A stretch of 46,083 nt of DNA, from assembly GCA_002328585.1 (NCBI GenBank), contig DCUV01000050.1, positions 1 to 46,083 on the forward strand. The letters run 5' to 3'. The translations under genes were made by a program, and so were the position numbers. Shown here one piece after another: positions 1 to 9,034 of the stretch. How positions within the stretch are numbered: position 1 is the first letter of the stretch; each line of letters opens with the position of its first letter. This stretch comes from Spirochaetia bacterium UBA2205. Lineage in GTDB: Bacteria; Spirochaetota; UBA4802; UB4802. The notes beneath the pieces were generated by a model. That model did not search any database. It was not told the DNA's origin and was given only the letters and a program-made list of their open reading frames with translations.

Positions 1-309
1 GGGCCATTCTGGAATGAGCGCTATAAAGACATCATTGTTCAGTTTGCGCATGATGCCTTTCATTATCTGTTGTGGTTGCTGTGGTACATAGCGTTTAATC
101 CGGTACGGAAGCGCAGGTGCGATAGTCCTATCAAGTATCGCTACAGCAGCATACAATCCTATTTACAGGAGGATGCTGATGTTGGCGTGCCGATAGACCA
201 TCATGAGTACTTTCTGCAGCTGGGAGACAGTTTCAGTGAACGGGTGAGGCGTTTTTTGCAGTATGAGGAGGCATACCGCAAGCGCTACTCCATTGCACAG
301 TGGGTGTAA
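1..309 (+). CDS. REP-associated tyrosine (Y1) transposase, C-terminal part
   Basis: The reading frame is open from the first base, so the gene is cut by the window edge and only its last 102 residues are visible. The visible part contains FWNERYKD, then YIAFNPVR and YRYSSIQSYL. These match the Y-I-h-x-N-P-V-R and Y-x-x-S-S-x-x-x-Y signatures at the end of the Y1 (IS200-like, RAYT) transposase domain. RAYTs are single-copy HUH/Y1 nucleases that act on short dispersed repeats. A GGGGTCAGAGC copy starts three bases after the stop codon, and the same repeat recurs at the far end of the window. The catalytic His-His and Tyr lie upstream and cannot be checked. Confidence 0.8.
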   Translation, partial: GPFWNERYKDIIVQFAHDAFHYLLWLLWYIAFNPVRKRRCDSPIKYRYSSIQSYLQEDADVGVPIDHHEYFLQLGDSFSERVRRFLQYEEAYRKRYSIAQWV

Positions 310-312
310 AAA

Positions 313-549
313 GGGGTCAGAGCATTACCGGGAAAAAGCATTAAAATATAAAATATATGTTGACATACTATATAGTCCTTATAATATGTACTAAAAGTCT
401 ATATTAGTGGGGGGCATACTTACCATGTTTTTTAATAACTCGCTGATAATAAAGAGTACCATAACAGCAGTAAAAAGCATACTTTACAGAAATGATTTTG
501 TCTATGAGGATTTCTTCATGGCAATAAAACAATATTTAGCTCTGACCCC
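313..549. repeat. Inverted pair of RAYT-linked repeats
   Basis: GGGGTCAGAGC lies at 313-323 and its reverse complement GCTCTGACCCC at 539-549, giving an inverted pair about 215 bp apart. Six more copies lie at 45280-45952. Placement just after a RAYT gene suggests a REP/REPIN-like dispersed repeat handled by that transposase. The second copy lies inside the reading frame of the next gene (425-802). Confidence 0.6.
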
Positions 550-802
550 TTTTTATGTACGGTGGATATATCGTTTCAGCATGTATTATTGCAATCTACT
601 ATCGCTTATAAAACAACACACACTTTTTTATACACTGCCACTGGATAAATCAATACAGCTTCTCCATAGCATGGAAAAGAGCAATTTGTTTATCAACAGG
701 TCATTAATAATGATGCTTAAATTATTCACTACGCTGATATATTTTGATGATGATGTACATGCACAATTGATTGGCTATGAGCATCTGGCACATTGCAAAT
801 AG
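425..802 (+). CDS. Small helical protein, probable partner of the downstream GMC oxidoreductase
   Basis: This 125-residue protein is predominantly helical and shows no signal peptide. The ATG at 425 is preferred over the GTG at 407 because a run of G at 411-416 sits at SD distance from it. The C-terminal half (LPLDKSIQLL, then DDDVHAQLIGYEHL) resembles the short helical segment that precedes the FAD domain in long-chain alcohol oxidases of the GMC family. Here it would be a separate polypeptide ending 9 bases before the GMC start. That likeness is from memory of the family and is weak at sequence level. A role as subunit or maturation partner is inference from gene order. One RAYT-type repeat (539-549) falls within the coding sequence, so this gene end may have been remodelled. 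Confidence 0.5.
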   Translation: MFFNNSLIIKSTITAVKSILYRNDFVYEDFFMAIKQYLALTPFYVRWIYRFSMYYCNLLSLIKQHTLFYTLPLDKSIQLLHSMEKSNLFINRSLIMMLKLFTTLIYFDDDVHAQLIGYEHLAHCK

Positions 803-811
803 AGGCAGGGT

Positions 812-2320
812 ATGATATATTCATACAGCGATTATGAACACAGCAAACAATTGAACGCTGATGTTTGCGTCATTGGCAGCGGTGCTGGTGGTGCAGTGGT
901 TGCCTATGAGCTTGCTGCATCAGGGTATAGTGTTATCATTGTTGAAGAAGGTGGTTTTTATTCAACAAAGGATTATGACGGTAAGCCGCTTAACAGCATG
1001 AAAACAATGTGGCGTGGTGCGGGTGCTACTGTTTCGTTTGGCATTCCGTCCATATCAATCCCAGCAGGAAAATGCGTTGGTGGCACTACAGCCATTAATT
1101 CTGCAACATGTTTCAGAACCCCGGAGCATGTTGTCCATCAGTGGAAACAACGGTTGCAGGTAAATCTTGATTTTAAAGAGCTTGAGTCATATTGTGAGCG
1201 TGTTGAAACAATAATCAATGTTACTAAACTGCCATGGGATGTGCTGGGCAATTGCGCAAACATTGTTAAGCGGGGAGCTGATGCACTTGGGTTACACTGC
1301 AAACCGTTAATGCACAATGTAAAAAATTGTAAGGGTTGCGGCACCTGCCAATTTGGCTGTGTTGAAGGAGCCAAACAAAGTATGGAGGTAAGCTATATTC
1401 CTTTAGCCTTGCAATACAACGCAATGCTGTTAACACATTGTAAAGCGGTAAAAATTCTTTTTAAAGGAAATAAAGCGTATGGTGTTCAATGTGTCATAAC
1501 CAATGAAGCCGGGGAAAAATCTACCTGTACTGTTAATGCTTCTGTTATTGTTTGTGCATGTGGCAGCATGCTGACTCCACTGTTACTTAAACATAGTGGT
1601 GTGCGCAACAAACATCTTGGTAAACATCTGCAGATTCATCCCTGCTCCCGTGTTGTTGCTCTCATGGATGAAGAGGTTAATGGCTGGATTGGCGTTTCGC
1701 AGGGAGCATATATCGACGATTACGCCAATGAAGGCATTATGCTGGAAGGTATTTTTGTACATCCCTCCATATTGGCTGCATCACTTCCCGGTGTGGGGAA
1801 TGATTTTTTACAATTGGTGCAAAGGTTTAACAATATTGCAGCGTTTGGTGTAATGGTGCATGATACTGCCGAGGGCGTTGTATCCGGGAATATGAATGCG
1901 CCACTTTTATGGTACTCCATGAGCGGCAGGGATATTGAAACTTTAAAAAAAGGCATCGCATACCTATCCATGGTTTTTATCGCTGCCGGAGCAAAACAGG
2001 TCTTTACGCCACTATCGCCATTTCCAGTGCTCCATTCAATGGATGATGTTGAAAAATTGGAACATGCACATATTTCACGGAAAGATATCCCGGAGGTTTT
2101 TGCCTTTCATCCGTTGGGCACATGTCGTATGGCGGGCGATAGTTCCTGTGGAGTTGCCGATAGTTATGGTAAATGTTTTAACACTGATAATGTATATATT
2201 GCCGATGGCAGCATTGTGCCAACTTCACTGGGAGTAAATCCACAGATTACCATTATGACCCTGGCTACAAAAATTTCGCGGCACATTGCTGATACATTAG
2301 CTCATACACGGTGTGTGTGA
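812..2320 (+). CDS. GMC-family FAD-dependent oxidoreductase (long-chain alcohol oxidase-like)
   Basis: This 502-residue flavoprotein starts with a Rossmann FAD-binding segment (VCVIGSGAGGAVVAYEL, about residues 18-34) followed by VIIVEEGG. Around residue 172 there is a cysteine cluster, CKGCGTCQFGC, then EGAKQS. This cluster is typical of the long-chain alcohol oxidase branch of the family. The C-terminus has FHPLGTCRM (about residue 431) and NPQITIMTLA, the conserved GMC C-terminal block with the catalytic His/Asn region. The family oxidises alcohols to aldehydes using FAD; a fatty or otherwise hydrophobic alcohol is plausible. It follows the small helical protein by 9 bases, and its TGA shares a base with the next gene's ATG (TGATG at 2318-2322), indicating translational coupling. 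Confidence 0.88.
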   Translation: MIYSYSDYEHSKQLNADVCVIGSGAGGAVVAYELAASGYSVIIVEEGGFYSTKDYDGKPLNSMKTMWRGAGATVSFGIPSISIPAGKCVGGTTAINSATCFRTPEHVVHQWKQRLQVNLDFKELESYCERVETIINVTKLPWDVLGNCANIVKRGADALGLHCKPLMHNVKNCKGCGTCQFGCVEGAKQSMEVSYIPLALQYNAMLLTHCKAVKILFKGNKAYGVQCVITNEAGEKSTCTVNASVIVCACGSMLTPLLLKHSGVRNKHLGKHLQIHPCSRVVALMDEEVNGWIGVSQGAYIDDYANEGIMLEGIFVHPSILAASLPGVGNDFLQLVQRFNNIAAFGVMVHDTAEGVVSGNMNAPLLWYSMSGRDIETLKKGIAYLSMVFIAAGAKQVFTPLSPFPVLHSMDDVEKLEHAHISRKDIPEVFAFHPLGTCRMAGDSSCGVADSYGKCFNTDNVYIADGSIVPTSLGVNPQITIMTLATKISRHIADTLAHTRCV

Positions 2321-2979
2321 TGAAGATAAAAAAAGTAATGGTGATAGTATGTTTACTATTATTTATGTCAATGAATTATTTCTATGATGCCTATCCTGAT
2401 ACGGTACCATGTTTAACCAATGATGATATACAAAAGCTGCGGGCTGGCACTATCATTATCACAAAGCAAAAACAAAAAACTGGTGATGGTCAGATTGCCC
2501 GTGTAACAGGGGCTATTTGTATACATAAACCAATCAATGAGGTGTGGAAATGCCTCATGGATTGGGAATCAATGCCACGCTACGTTGATAGCCTGGATTA
2601 TTATAACATTGTTGCAAAAATGTCTGATGATGTATTGATAATTGAAGGACAACTGCATGTTACATTTATAAAATTTAGATATACACTCATTGTAAACAGC
2701 AATAAAAGTAAGTATTATCAACAATGGCGATTGCTACAGCACAGTGATATAACACGGTATAATCTTCAAAATAAAACAAATCCAAACAGCGGCGGTATAA
2801 AAAATATTGAAGGGTACCAGTACTGTGTTCCCTATGATGACACTACAACAATACTGTATTATGCTCCGGTAGTTGCAGTATCGGTGCCGGTACCGGGCTT
2901 TATTGAAGATAGCCTCACCAAAAAAAGTATTAAGGATTATCTATATGGCATTAAGAACTATCTTGAAAAGGTGAAATAG
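2320..2979 (+). CDS. Exported START/SRPBCC-like lipid-binding protein
   Basis: The ATG at 2320 overlaps the GMC stop by one base; in-frame GTG codons just upstream are less likely starts. The 219-residue product begins with Lys-rich MKIKK and a hydrophobic stretch (VMVIVCLLLFMSMNYF), so it is probably exported or membrane-anchored. The mature part has the SRPBCC pattern: a beta segment, PINEVWKCLMDWESMPRYVDSL (helix-grip start), a central sheet and a long C-terminal helix beginning near SLTKKSIKDYLYGIKNYL. START-like domains bind hydrophobic ligands, which fits the neighbouring flavoenzyme and the lipocalin-like gene. The ligand is unknown. Confidence 0.7.
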   Translation: MKIKKVMVIVCLLLFMSMNYFYDAYPDTVPCLTNDDIQKLRAGTIIITKQKQKTGDGQIARVTGAICIHKPINEVWKCLMDWESMPRYVDSLDYYNIVAKMSDDVLIIEGQLHVTFIKFRYTLIVNSNKSKYYQQWRLLQHSDITRYNLQNKTNPNSGGIKNIEGYQYCVPYDDTTTILYYAPVVAVSVPVPGFIEDSLTKKSIKDYLYGIKNYLEKVK

Positions 2980-3171
2980 GGTAGCATTCAACAATAGTCG
3001 GATTGTGATTAGCCAAACATGATAAAAAATAATAAGAACCCTGCAGGGTATATTGTATTGTAATATAGTATCGGCGTATTGTGATGCGCCCACAAAAACA
3101 GTACATCTATTTTATGGAATAGCCCGTAATGACATTGATGGAATCATCAAATTATTGGAGGATTATTTTTT

Positions 3172-3615
3172 ATGAATAAAAAAATCATCCGTTTGATTAC
3201 CGTAACAGGATTGTTTTACACAATAGCGTTTACGGTTACAGCATTTGTTTTTATATTTTTACATCCACAACTGATGACAATTATTAATGCAGTGTCGCAA
3301 AAAATTTTCCCGGCACTGCCGCTGGCACATGAACAAAGTCAGTTTTATAAAATCTTATGTTTATCAATGATGTCGGGAGTTACTGTCTGCTCACTGCTCT
3401 TGTATAAAGACGCGCAAACGTATATTGCTATGATTATCCCACTGTGCACAATGAAATTTACATCGTCATTATGCGCATTAACAGCATTTATAGGGGGAAG
3501 TGTTTTTCACAATGGCTGGAACAATCTGGCAAATATAATAATTGTTATAACAGATTTTCCTTTAGGGCTATGGATTTTTTGCTTGTTTATAGTATACAGG
3601 CGGTATAACAATTAA
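3172..3615 (+). CDS. Small integral membrane protein, four predicted helices
   Basis: This 147-residue protein starts at an ATG preceded by TTGGAGGATT. Hydrophobic segments lie at about residues 8-30, 61-78, 84-108 and 118-142, so four transmembrane helices are likely. The C-terminus is basic (YRRYNN). No family is recognised. It lies between the START-like gene and the lipocalin-like gene on the same strand, with gaps of 192 and 72 bases, so shared transcription is possible but not shown. Confidence 0.65.
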   Translation: MNKKIIRLITVTGLFYTIAFTVTAFVFIFLHPQLMTIINAVSQKIFPALPLAHEQSQFYKILCLSMMSGVTVCSLLLYKDAQTYIAMIIPLCTMKFTSSLCALTAFIGGSVFHNGWNNLANIIIVITDFPLGLWIFCLFIVYRRYNN

Positions 3616-3687
3616 TGCATAAATTATGATTAACAGTAACTATCGCCAAAAAATATTTTTAGCATATAACGACAAACAGGAGGCTTT

Positions 3688-4701
3688 ATGAATAAGGAAG
3701 AGCTTATGATTTCAGCCAACCTTGTACAATATAATCCCGATAACAAAGGGCATTATGAAAGTTTTTTTATCCGTGCCAACCATCCTCAAAAGCCGTTGGC
3801 GTTCTGGATACGCTATACCATCTTTCAGCCTGCAAAAAATCATAGCAATGCTTTAGGGGAATTGTGGGCGATAGTTTTTGATGGAGAAGGTCATCATAGA
3901 GCATTAAAGGCTGAGTATCCAATTTCACAATGCAGTTTTGCACCGGACGATTTCAATATTGTGATAGGAGATGCGGTTTTAATGCCTGGAATAGCGCACG
4001 GGTGCATTGCGTATGGTGATGAAACAATACAGTGGGATGTAACCTATTCAGGGAACAGCGACCCGCTTTTTTTGTACCCGACTCAACTTTACACCGCAAA
4101 ACTTCCAAAAGCAAAAACGCTGGTGGGTTTGCCATTTGCACGGTTTAATGGTTCTATACAGATAAATGGTGAAACGATAGAGATAATTAATTGGGTTGGG
4201 AGTCAAAATCATAACTGGGGGTCAAAGCATACCGACCACTATGCGTGGGGGCAGGTTTGTGGTTTTGACAATGAGCCAGATGCTTTTCTGGAATTGGCAA
4301 CAGCTCGTATAAAGATAGGGCCGCTCTTTACTCCGTTTATGACGCCATTGGTGTTGCGATACAAAGGAAACGAATATGCATTCAATTCTTTATCAAAATT
4401 GTTATGCAGGGCGCGGTTTGGTTATTTTTATTGGGACTTTAAAGCAGTGGAAAAAGATAGTATTGTTAAAGGTTCAATTGTTGCATTGAAAGAAGATTTT
4501 GTATGCCTTCCCTATTACAATCCACCCGGTGGTATAAAGTATTGCCTCAATACCAAGATTGCATCATGTGAAATAACCTGCAAAGTGGGCAATGAACAAT
4601 GGACGTTAAAAACAAAGAACAGATGTGCCTTTGAAATACTGACTGATGATACCATGCATGGTTTGCAGCCGTTGAAGGAGATAGCAGTTATTAAAAATTG
4701 A
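3688..4701 (+). CDS. CrtC/AttH-type lipocalin-like protein (tocopherol cyclase-like fold)
   Basis: This 337-residue protein without a signal peptide starts after AACAGGAGGCTTT. It has the layout of the hydroxyneurosporene dehydratase CrtC / AttH two-domain lipocalin fold. Early strands contain ESFFIRANHP and LAFWIRYTIF. A central W-x-G-S-Q-x-H-N-W-G-S block (WVGSQNHNWGSKHTDHYAWG, about residues 170-189) is followed by further beta strands. Members act on isoprenoid or lipid substrates, and many are uncharacterised. The gene ends the + strand cluster and converges with the peptidase gene, with a three-base gap between the stop codons. Whether it is an enzyme or a carrier is unknown. Confidence 0.7.
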   Translation: MNKEELMISANLVQYNPDNKGHYESFFIRANHPQKPLAFWIRYTIFQPAKNHSNALGELWAIVFDGEGHHRALKAEYPISQCSFAPDDFNIVIGDAVLMPGIAHGCIAYGDETIQWDVTYSGNSDPLFLYPTQLYTAKLPKAKTLVGLPFARFNGSIQINGETIEIINWVGSQNHNWGSKHTDHYAWGQVCGFDNEPDAFLELATARIKIGPLFTPFMTPLVLRYKGNEYAFNSLSKLLCRARFGYFYWDFKAVEKDSIVKGSIVALKEDFVCLPYYNPPGGIKYCLNTKIASCEITCKVGNEQWTLKTKNRCAFEILTDDTMHGLQPLKEIAVIKN

Positions 4702-4704
4702 TTT

Positions 4705-5964
4705 TTACTGAAAATACGCTGTCAGGAAATCATCCCACAAGGTTTGTGCAAAGTCAATAGTAGAGGTATCGTAGTAGATGTATTCACTATCGGTATCTGA
4801 TTGTGGAAAATAGATGGATAATCCGTTTGAACGGGTGTAATTACCATGGTAATGATAGAGCACAGCACGTTTCACTGCATTCATTGCATCGTTTACTTCG
4901 TAAAAAACTTCATTAACAGATGATATATTCAATAAAAAATCATAAAGGTCAATATACGAATAAGGTTGAGTTTCTGAACTTTGAAACGCTAACGTATTGT
5001 CACGTGCTGTGCTGATTGTATCTTTTATTGCAGATAGGTTGTATATTAGTGCTGATGATAATGCATCAATGGCACCCGCCATAGCTTCAATGCTACTGAG
5101 ATCAACCAGTGACATGGGGTAGTAATCATCAAGGGCATAAGCATCAATTATTGATTGCCCTAAATCAATGGGGCTTCTGCCCGATGCAATAAAATAATTA
5201 AGGAAGTTAGCATAGTACCAGCCAATTGCAGGTTCTACCTCTTCGGATGCTACCATGTAGTGTGCACAATCTTTAAGCTGGTAGGCAACCTCCACCATAC
5301 TCATAAGGCATGCATCAAAACCAATGAGCGTTAACCCTTTTCCAAACAATGCCTGCTTCACCTCTGACATCAGCAACATATCGTTAGCGCTTGTGGCATC
5401 AATGCATACTGCTTTAAACGGCTGATGTTCAGATGCAGTCAAAGTAGCACTATTGGTGCTGCGCCATCCTGAACCATGGTCCCATAGTATAAGGCTATAA
5501 TAATCTGCCGGGTAGTTTTCTTTACCAAAAGAAACAAAATTTTTTAAAGTATTGGGATCGCCCATGTTTAATTCATCGCTATCGCCGGTGTTTGTTATTT
5601 TTAAATATTGGCTGTCGGCTAATCTTTCAGAGTTTATTTTTGAGTTGATGGTATCATGTAAAATGTTGTACAGACGCGTTCCTTTCCAATCACCATCGGC
5701 TGTCGTTACGCCATCACAACGGTCAAGGAGGACAATGACATTGATGGTATGCCCATTTGCATCCACCTGTTCCATCTCATTAAAATCAGCAAGTGCATAC
5801 GGTTCAAGGTTGTTATCACCATCCATGTACACCATGATAGTCCATGATGGCACATAGCTGCTAGTGCTGTCACTGCATGAAGGCAATGTCATGGTGCTGA
5901 AGCAAAGTATGATTAGTAGTGTTATGCACCGTATGGTAATATACATTTGTTTATAATGGATCAT
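4705..5964 (-). CDS. Clostripain-type (family C11) cysteine peptidase, lipoprotein
   Basis: This 419-residue protein has an N-terminal hydrophobic signal ending in TLPSC, a lipobox, so it is probably a lipoprotein. The C11 catalytic dyad motifs are present: LILWDHGSGW (His near residue 162) and GFDACLMSMVEVAYQ (Cys near residue 217). The early WTIMVYMDGDNNLE is the usual start of the family's caspase-like fold. C11 peptidases cleave after basic residues and are often self-processed. The ATG at 5964 has AGGG at SD distance on the minus strand; an ATG at residue 7 is an alternative start. The gene stands alone on this strand. Confidence 0.85.
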   Translation of the reverse strand: MIHYKQMYITIRCITLLIILCFSTMTLPSCSDSTSSYVPSWTIMVYMDGDNNLEPYALADFNEMEQVDANGHTINVIVLLDRCDGVTTADGDWKGTRLYNILHDTINSKINSERLADSQYLKITNTGDSDELNMGDPNTLKNFVSFGKENYPADYYSLILWDHGSGWRSTNSATLTASEHQPFKAVCIDATSANDMLLMSEVKQALFGKGLTLIGFDACLMSMVEVAYQLKDCAHYMVASEEVEPAIGWYYANFLNYFIASGRSPIDLGQSIIDAYALDDYYPMSLVDLSSIEAMAGAIDALSSALIYNLSAIKDTISTARDNTLAFQSSETQPYSYIDLYDFLLNISSVNEVFYEVNDAMNAVKRAVLYHYHGNYTRSNGLSIYFPQSDTDSEYIYYDTSTIDFAQTLWDDFLTAYFQ

Positions 5965-6271
5965 GGTATATCCCTGTTTGTATAATCATAGTACTTTGTA
6001 TATCCAGTGTATATGCAATCATTTTTCTGATTCAGATTATAAAATAACAATACAACAACTTAACGGTATCCATGTTGTTGTCAAGCAACGGCTATCTAAT
6101 TTATATCAATTTATAGTATCAATTAACATTTATGGTTCCATTGTCATACAATAGTAAATTTTACATTATAATTATGGTATCTTCATATTTTTTTAAACAC
6201 GCATTGATTCATTAATCTTTAAATTCATTACTAAAATTTATATAAAAATATAGAGAGTATGGTTTTAATTT
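5965..6271. other. Intergenic region between divergent genes
   Basis: These 307 bases separate the divergently read peptidase and sensor genes and must hold both promoters. The sequence is very AT-rich. A short open frame (5963-6154, +) has no ribosome binding site and overlaps the start of the peptidase gene, so it is not called. No clear operator was seen. Confidence 0.5.
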
Positions 6272-7909
6272 ATGATTAATATCAAGCGTTTGCTAATTAA
6301 ACATTTTAATATTATGTACATTTTTATACTTTTTATTATAATCACTGTTTTATCAGGTATAATAAGCCTGTATACTACCTATGAATATAATAGCTATATA
6401 TCGCAGTTTATAGAATCATTGGAAACAGCCAAGAATATTCAGATTGAATTGCAAAAACAATTTAATAATGGGAAAATTATAATCCTTGAAGGTAGTTCTT
6501 TTAATACCTATCAACATAAAATTCATGAATATTCGTATAACGCGCAGAATATCCAGAATCAATTATTTAATCTGGGGCTTATGTGCAAGGATATGAAAGG
6601 AATTCATGCAAAAATTATAAATTTTACAAAATTGTATAAGCAGGTAAATAATGAGTTTTTATCCTATATAGTAAATTATAATGATCTGGATTTTTATAGC
6701 AGTAAAAATATTATAAATGATTCATTTGCTAATGAACAAAAATTGTTACAAATGATGGAAGATATAGTAAACGATATAGATAAGGTTTCAAACGAAAAAA
6801 TACAATATATAAATAAATATTATCTGACAGGTGGTTTTATTTCAATTGGTTTGTTAACTATATTTGCAGTAGTAGTAAGCTGGTTTTCGTCACGTCTGAT
6901 CAACAGGTTTAAAGAAAAACTTGAGACGAAAGTTCAGCGAAGAACTGAACAGCTGCAAAAAACAAATGATAAATTATCATTATCAGAACAAAAGTACCGG
7001 TTTTTAATTGAATCAACTGATGATATGATTTTTACGATGGATGAAAATGGAGAAATATCAACTATTAATAATTCTGTTAAAGAGTATCTAAAAATAAAAT
7101 CCAGTGCTGTTATTGGTAATAATTTTTATGACTACCTGTATTTTGATAATGAAACCGATGTGTTTAAAAAGCAAATGTTTAAAAAGAATATTGAACAGTC
7201 ATTATATGATAAAAAGAAGATTGGATTTTACGCTGAATTTAAAACTAATAAAATGATAGAACCTATTGAAATGATTGTAACACTTGAATCAGTTACCATT
7301 AATGGTAGAGTGGAAATAATTGGTAAAGCCTCAAAAATAATAGAAAATGAAATAATTGATTCATTTGTTTATGAACATGTAAAATACGAAATATCAAATT
7401 CACTACTTTTAGCAGATGAGATTACCCATAGGATTATATTCAATATTAAAAAATTTTTACCGCACAATGTTATTTCACAGTTGCGGCTAGCAATCAGTGA
7501 GATACTTATTAATGCAATTGAACATGGCAATTTAGATATAACATATGAAGATAAATTATTAAAGATGCAGAATGATGAATACTTTGATTATATGACACGT
7601 AAGATTAATGAAAAAGATAACAAAGATAAAAAAATAAAGGTAGAATTTATGGTTAATAGTGAAAGGATAGTAATTAAGATATCTGACCATGGGAAAGGAT
7701 TTGATCATAAAAAATATTTAAGCAAGTCTACTGAGCAAACTACTGAAGAATCATTATTACAGCATGGGCGGGGGATTTTACTTGCACAACAGATATTTGA
7801 CGAAATAAAATATAATGATAAGGGCAATCAGGTGTTATGCATAAAATACTTCAATCCAGTGGAAAAAAAACTATATGCACATAAAAAAGATCAAATAGTG
7901 TTAAGTTGA
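6272..7909 (+). CDS. Membrane sensor with PAS domain and RsbW-type HATPase
   Basis: This 545-residue protein has TM1 at about residues 14-36, an extracytoplasmic region of about 150 residues, and TM2 at about 187-208. A Lys/Glu-rich coiled coil (to about 235), a PAS domain (about 240-345, starting YRFLIESTDDMIFTMDENG) and a C-terminal GHKL ATPase follow. The ATPase shows the N-box SEILINAIEHGN (near 408), the G1 box DHGKGFDH (near 470) and the G2 box HGRGILLAQQIFDEI (near 499). I see no H-box/DHp helix pair with a phosphorylatable His, and the ATPase resembles the anti-sigma/serine kinase type (RsbW/SpoIIAB). It probably senses an envelope signal and controls a partner-switching pathway. No partner gene is adjacent. 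Confidence 0.75.
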   Translation: MINIKRLLIKHFNIMYIFILFIIITVLSGIISLYTTYEYNSYISQFIESLETAKNIQIELQKQFNNGKIIILEGSSFNTYQHKIHEYSYNAQNIQNQLFNLGLMCKDMKGIHAKIINFTKLYKQVNNEFLSYIVNYNDLDFYSSKNIINDSFANEQKLLQMMEDIVNDIDKVSNEKIQYINKYYLTGGFISIGLLTIFAVVVSWFSSRLINRFKEKLETKVQRRTEQLQKTNDKLSLSEQKYRFLIESTDDMIFTMDENGEISTINNSVKEYLKIKSSAVIGNNFYDYLYFDNETDVFKKQMFKKNIEQSLYDKKKIGFYAEFKTNKMIEPIEMIVTLESVTINGRVEIIGKASKIIENEIIDSFVYEHVKYEISNSLLLADEITHRIIFNIKKFLPHNVISQLRLAISEILINAIEHGNLDITYEDKLLKMQNDEYFDYMTRKINEKDNKDKKIKVEFMVNSERIVIKISDHGKGFDHKKYLSKSTEQTTEESLLQHGRGILLAQQIFDEIKYNDKGNQVLCIKYFNPVEKKLYAHKKDQIVLS

Positions 7910-8087
7910 AACAGCGTTGCTGATTCATAATTGCCGTATAATAAAAAAATGCTCAACATAAAGTATCATTGCTTCCATCAGTTCTATGGATTTGATAAAA
8001 GTCATTATTTTATGCACAAAAATAATTATAAGGGGGGCTGTAAAAAATTTCTTGCCTTCTTTTTATCATAGTATAATAATTGCTACA

Positions 8088-8729
8088 ATGAAAAAACATA
8101 CTATAACATTATATACTATAATTTTCCTGCTTATATATTCTGCATCATATTCACAGCAACTATCGCCTGTAATAAAGTTGTACCCATTCAATGCTGCTGA
8201 TACTTATTTAATAAACTGGAAGTGGATAACTGCTCTTGATTATGAAAAAATTTCTGATTGGGCAAAAATATATCGCTGCGGGGTAAACTACGATGATTAT
8301 CCCATCATAGACGGAGTTGCATGGTTTGTATCAAAATATGGGTCAACCATCATTTTTGATAATCTTGATGATATAAAATATTTTCTTCATATAAATTTTG
8401 TAACATTTGATGATCCAGAAAAAACCGGGATTGATGCACTGTGTATAATTGCATGCAATGGTAAGTCTGTTAAAAAATTAGCTTTCAGTGATATGACAAT
8501 CAATAATAGCAGGGTAACCATTGAAATAACGCGAGAATATATTGCTAATAAAACAATGCTGGTTGAGTTTAAAGAATATTCTTCTGCTGGCGGTTTTTTT
8601 GGCGTGTGGGATGTTGTTTTAAGCAAAAGCGATGTGCTTCCTCAGATTATAGATATTCCAGAATCAAAAAGTTCAAAAAGTAAAAAAGGAACTATGGAAA
8701 CAATTCCACAAACACTGATAAAGCCTTAA
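8088..8729 (+). CDS. Exported protein of unknown function
   Basis: The open frame begins at 7986, but the ATG at 8088 gives a standard signal peptide (MKKHTITLYTIIFLLIYSA, then SYSQQLSP), so I choose it. The mature protein of about 190 residues contains aromatic-rich segments (TYLINWKWITALDYEKISDW) and ends in a Lys/Ser-rich tail. No ribosome binding site is obvious. The pattern suggests a secreted or periplasmic beta-rich protein, and no family is recognised. Confidence 0.6.
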   Translation: MKKHTITLYTIIFLLIYSASYSQQLSPVIKLYPFNAADTYLINWKWITALDYEKISDWAKIYRCGVNYDDYPIIDGVAWFVSKYGSTIIFDNLDDIKYFLHINFVTFDDPEKTGIDALCIIACNGKSVKKLAFSDMTINNSRVTIEITREYIANKTMLVEFKEYSSAGGFFGVWDVVLSKSDVLPQIIDIPESKSSKSKKGTMETIPQTLIKP

Positions 8730-9034
8730 ACCTAAAAAACAAAAAAAATAGTATTTTTTATATTTTGTAGTAAATTACAATTTTTCAGTGTAGCAAAACA
8801 AATTTTTTTTAATTATTCCTGAAATTTTATTGACCATTTTAACGATACTAACTTTTGTGACAAAAAGGAATATGAAAATTGCTATTGAAAATTTTAACGA
8901 CAGTATTGGTTTTGTCACCTTTGTGATAAAAAAATTTTTTATTTTTTTGTTTTTTTGTTAGATAGTTTTTCAAGAATTCATATATTGATAATAGTATTTT
9001 ATAGTAAAATACTGCTTAAAAAGGGTGAAAGCGT
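8730..9034. promoter_or_regulatory. AT-rich intergenic region with repeated elements upstream of the uvrA operon
   Basis: This 305-base stretch holds long A/T runs and two related elements. ATTTTAACGA occurs at 8836-8845 and again at 8891-8900, each followed by a T/A-rich element: the palindrome TTTTGTGACAAAA at 8853-8865, and TTTTGTCACC plus TTTGTGATAAAA shortly after the second copy. These could be paired operator half-sites for the zinc-ribbon/uvrA operon. They do not resemble a LexA box I recognise. A TTGATA at 8985-8990 could be a -35 element, but no well-spaced -10 was found. Confidence 0.35.

Noticed and set aside
5963..6154. Small + strand gene divergent from the peptidase
   Set aside because: No ribosome binding site, overlaps the peptidase start, and composition is that of an AT-rich spacer.
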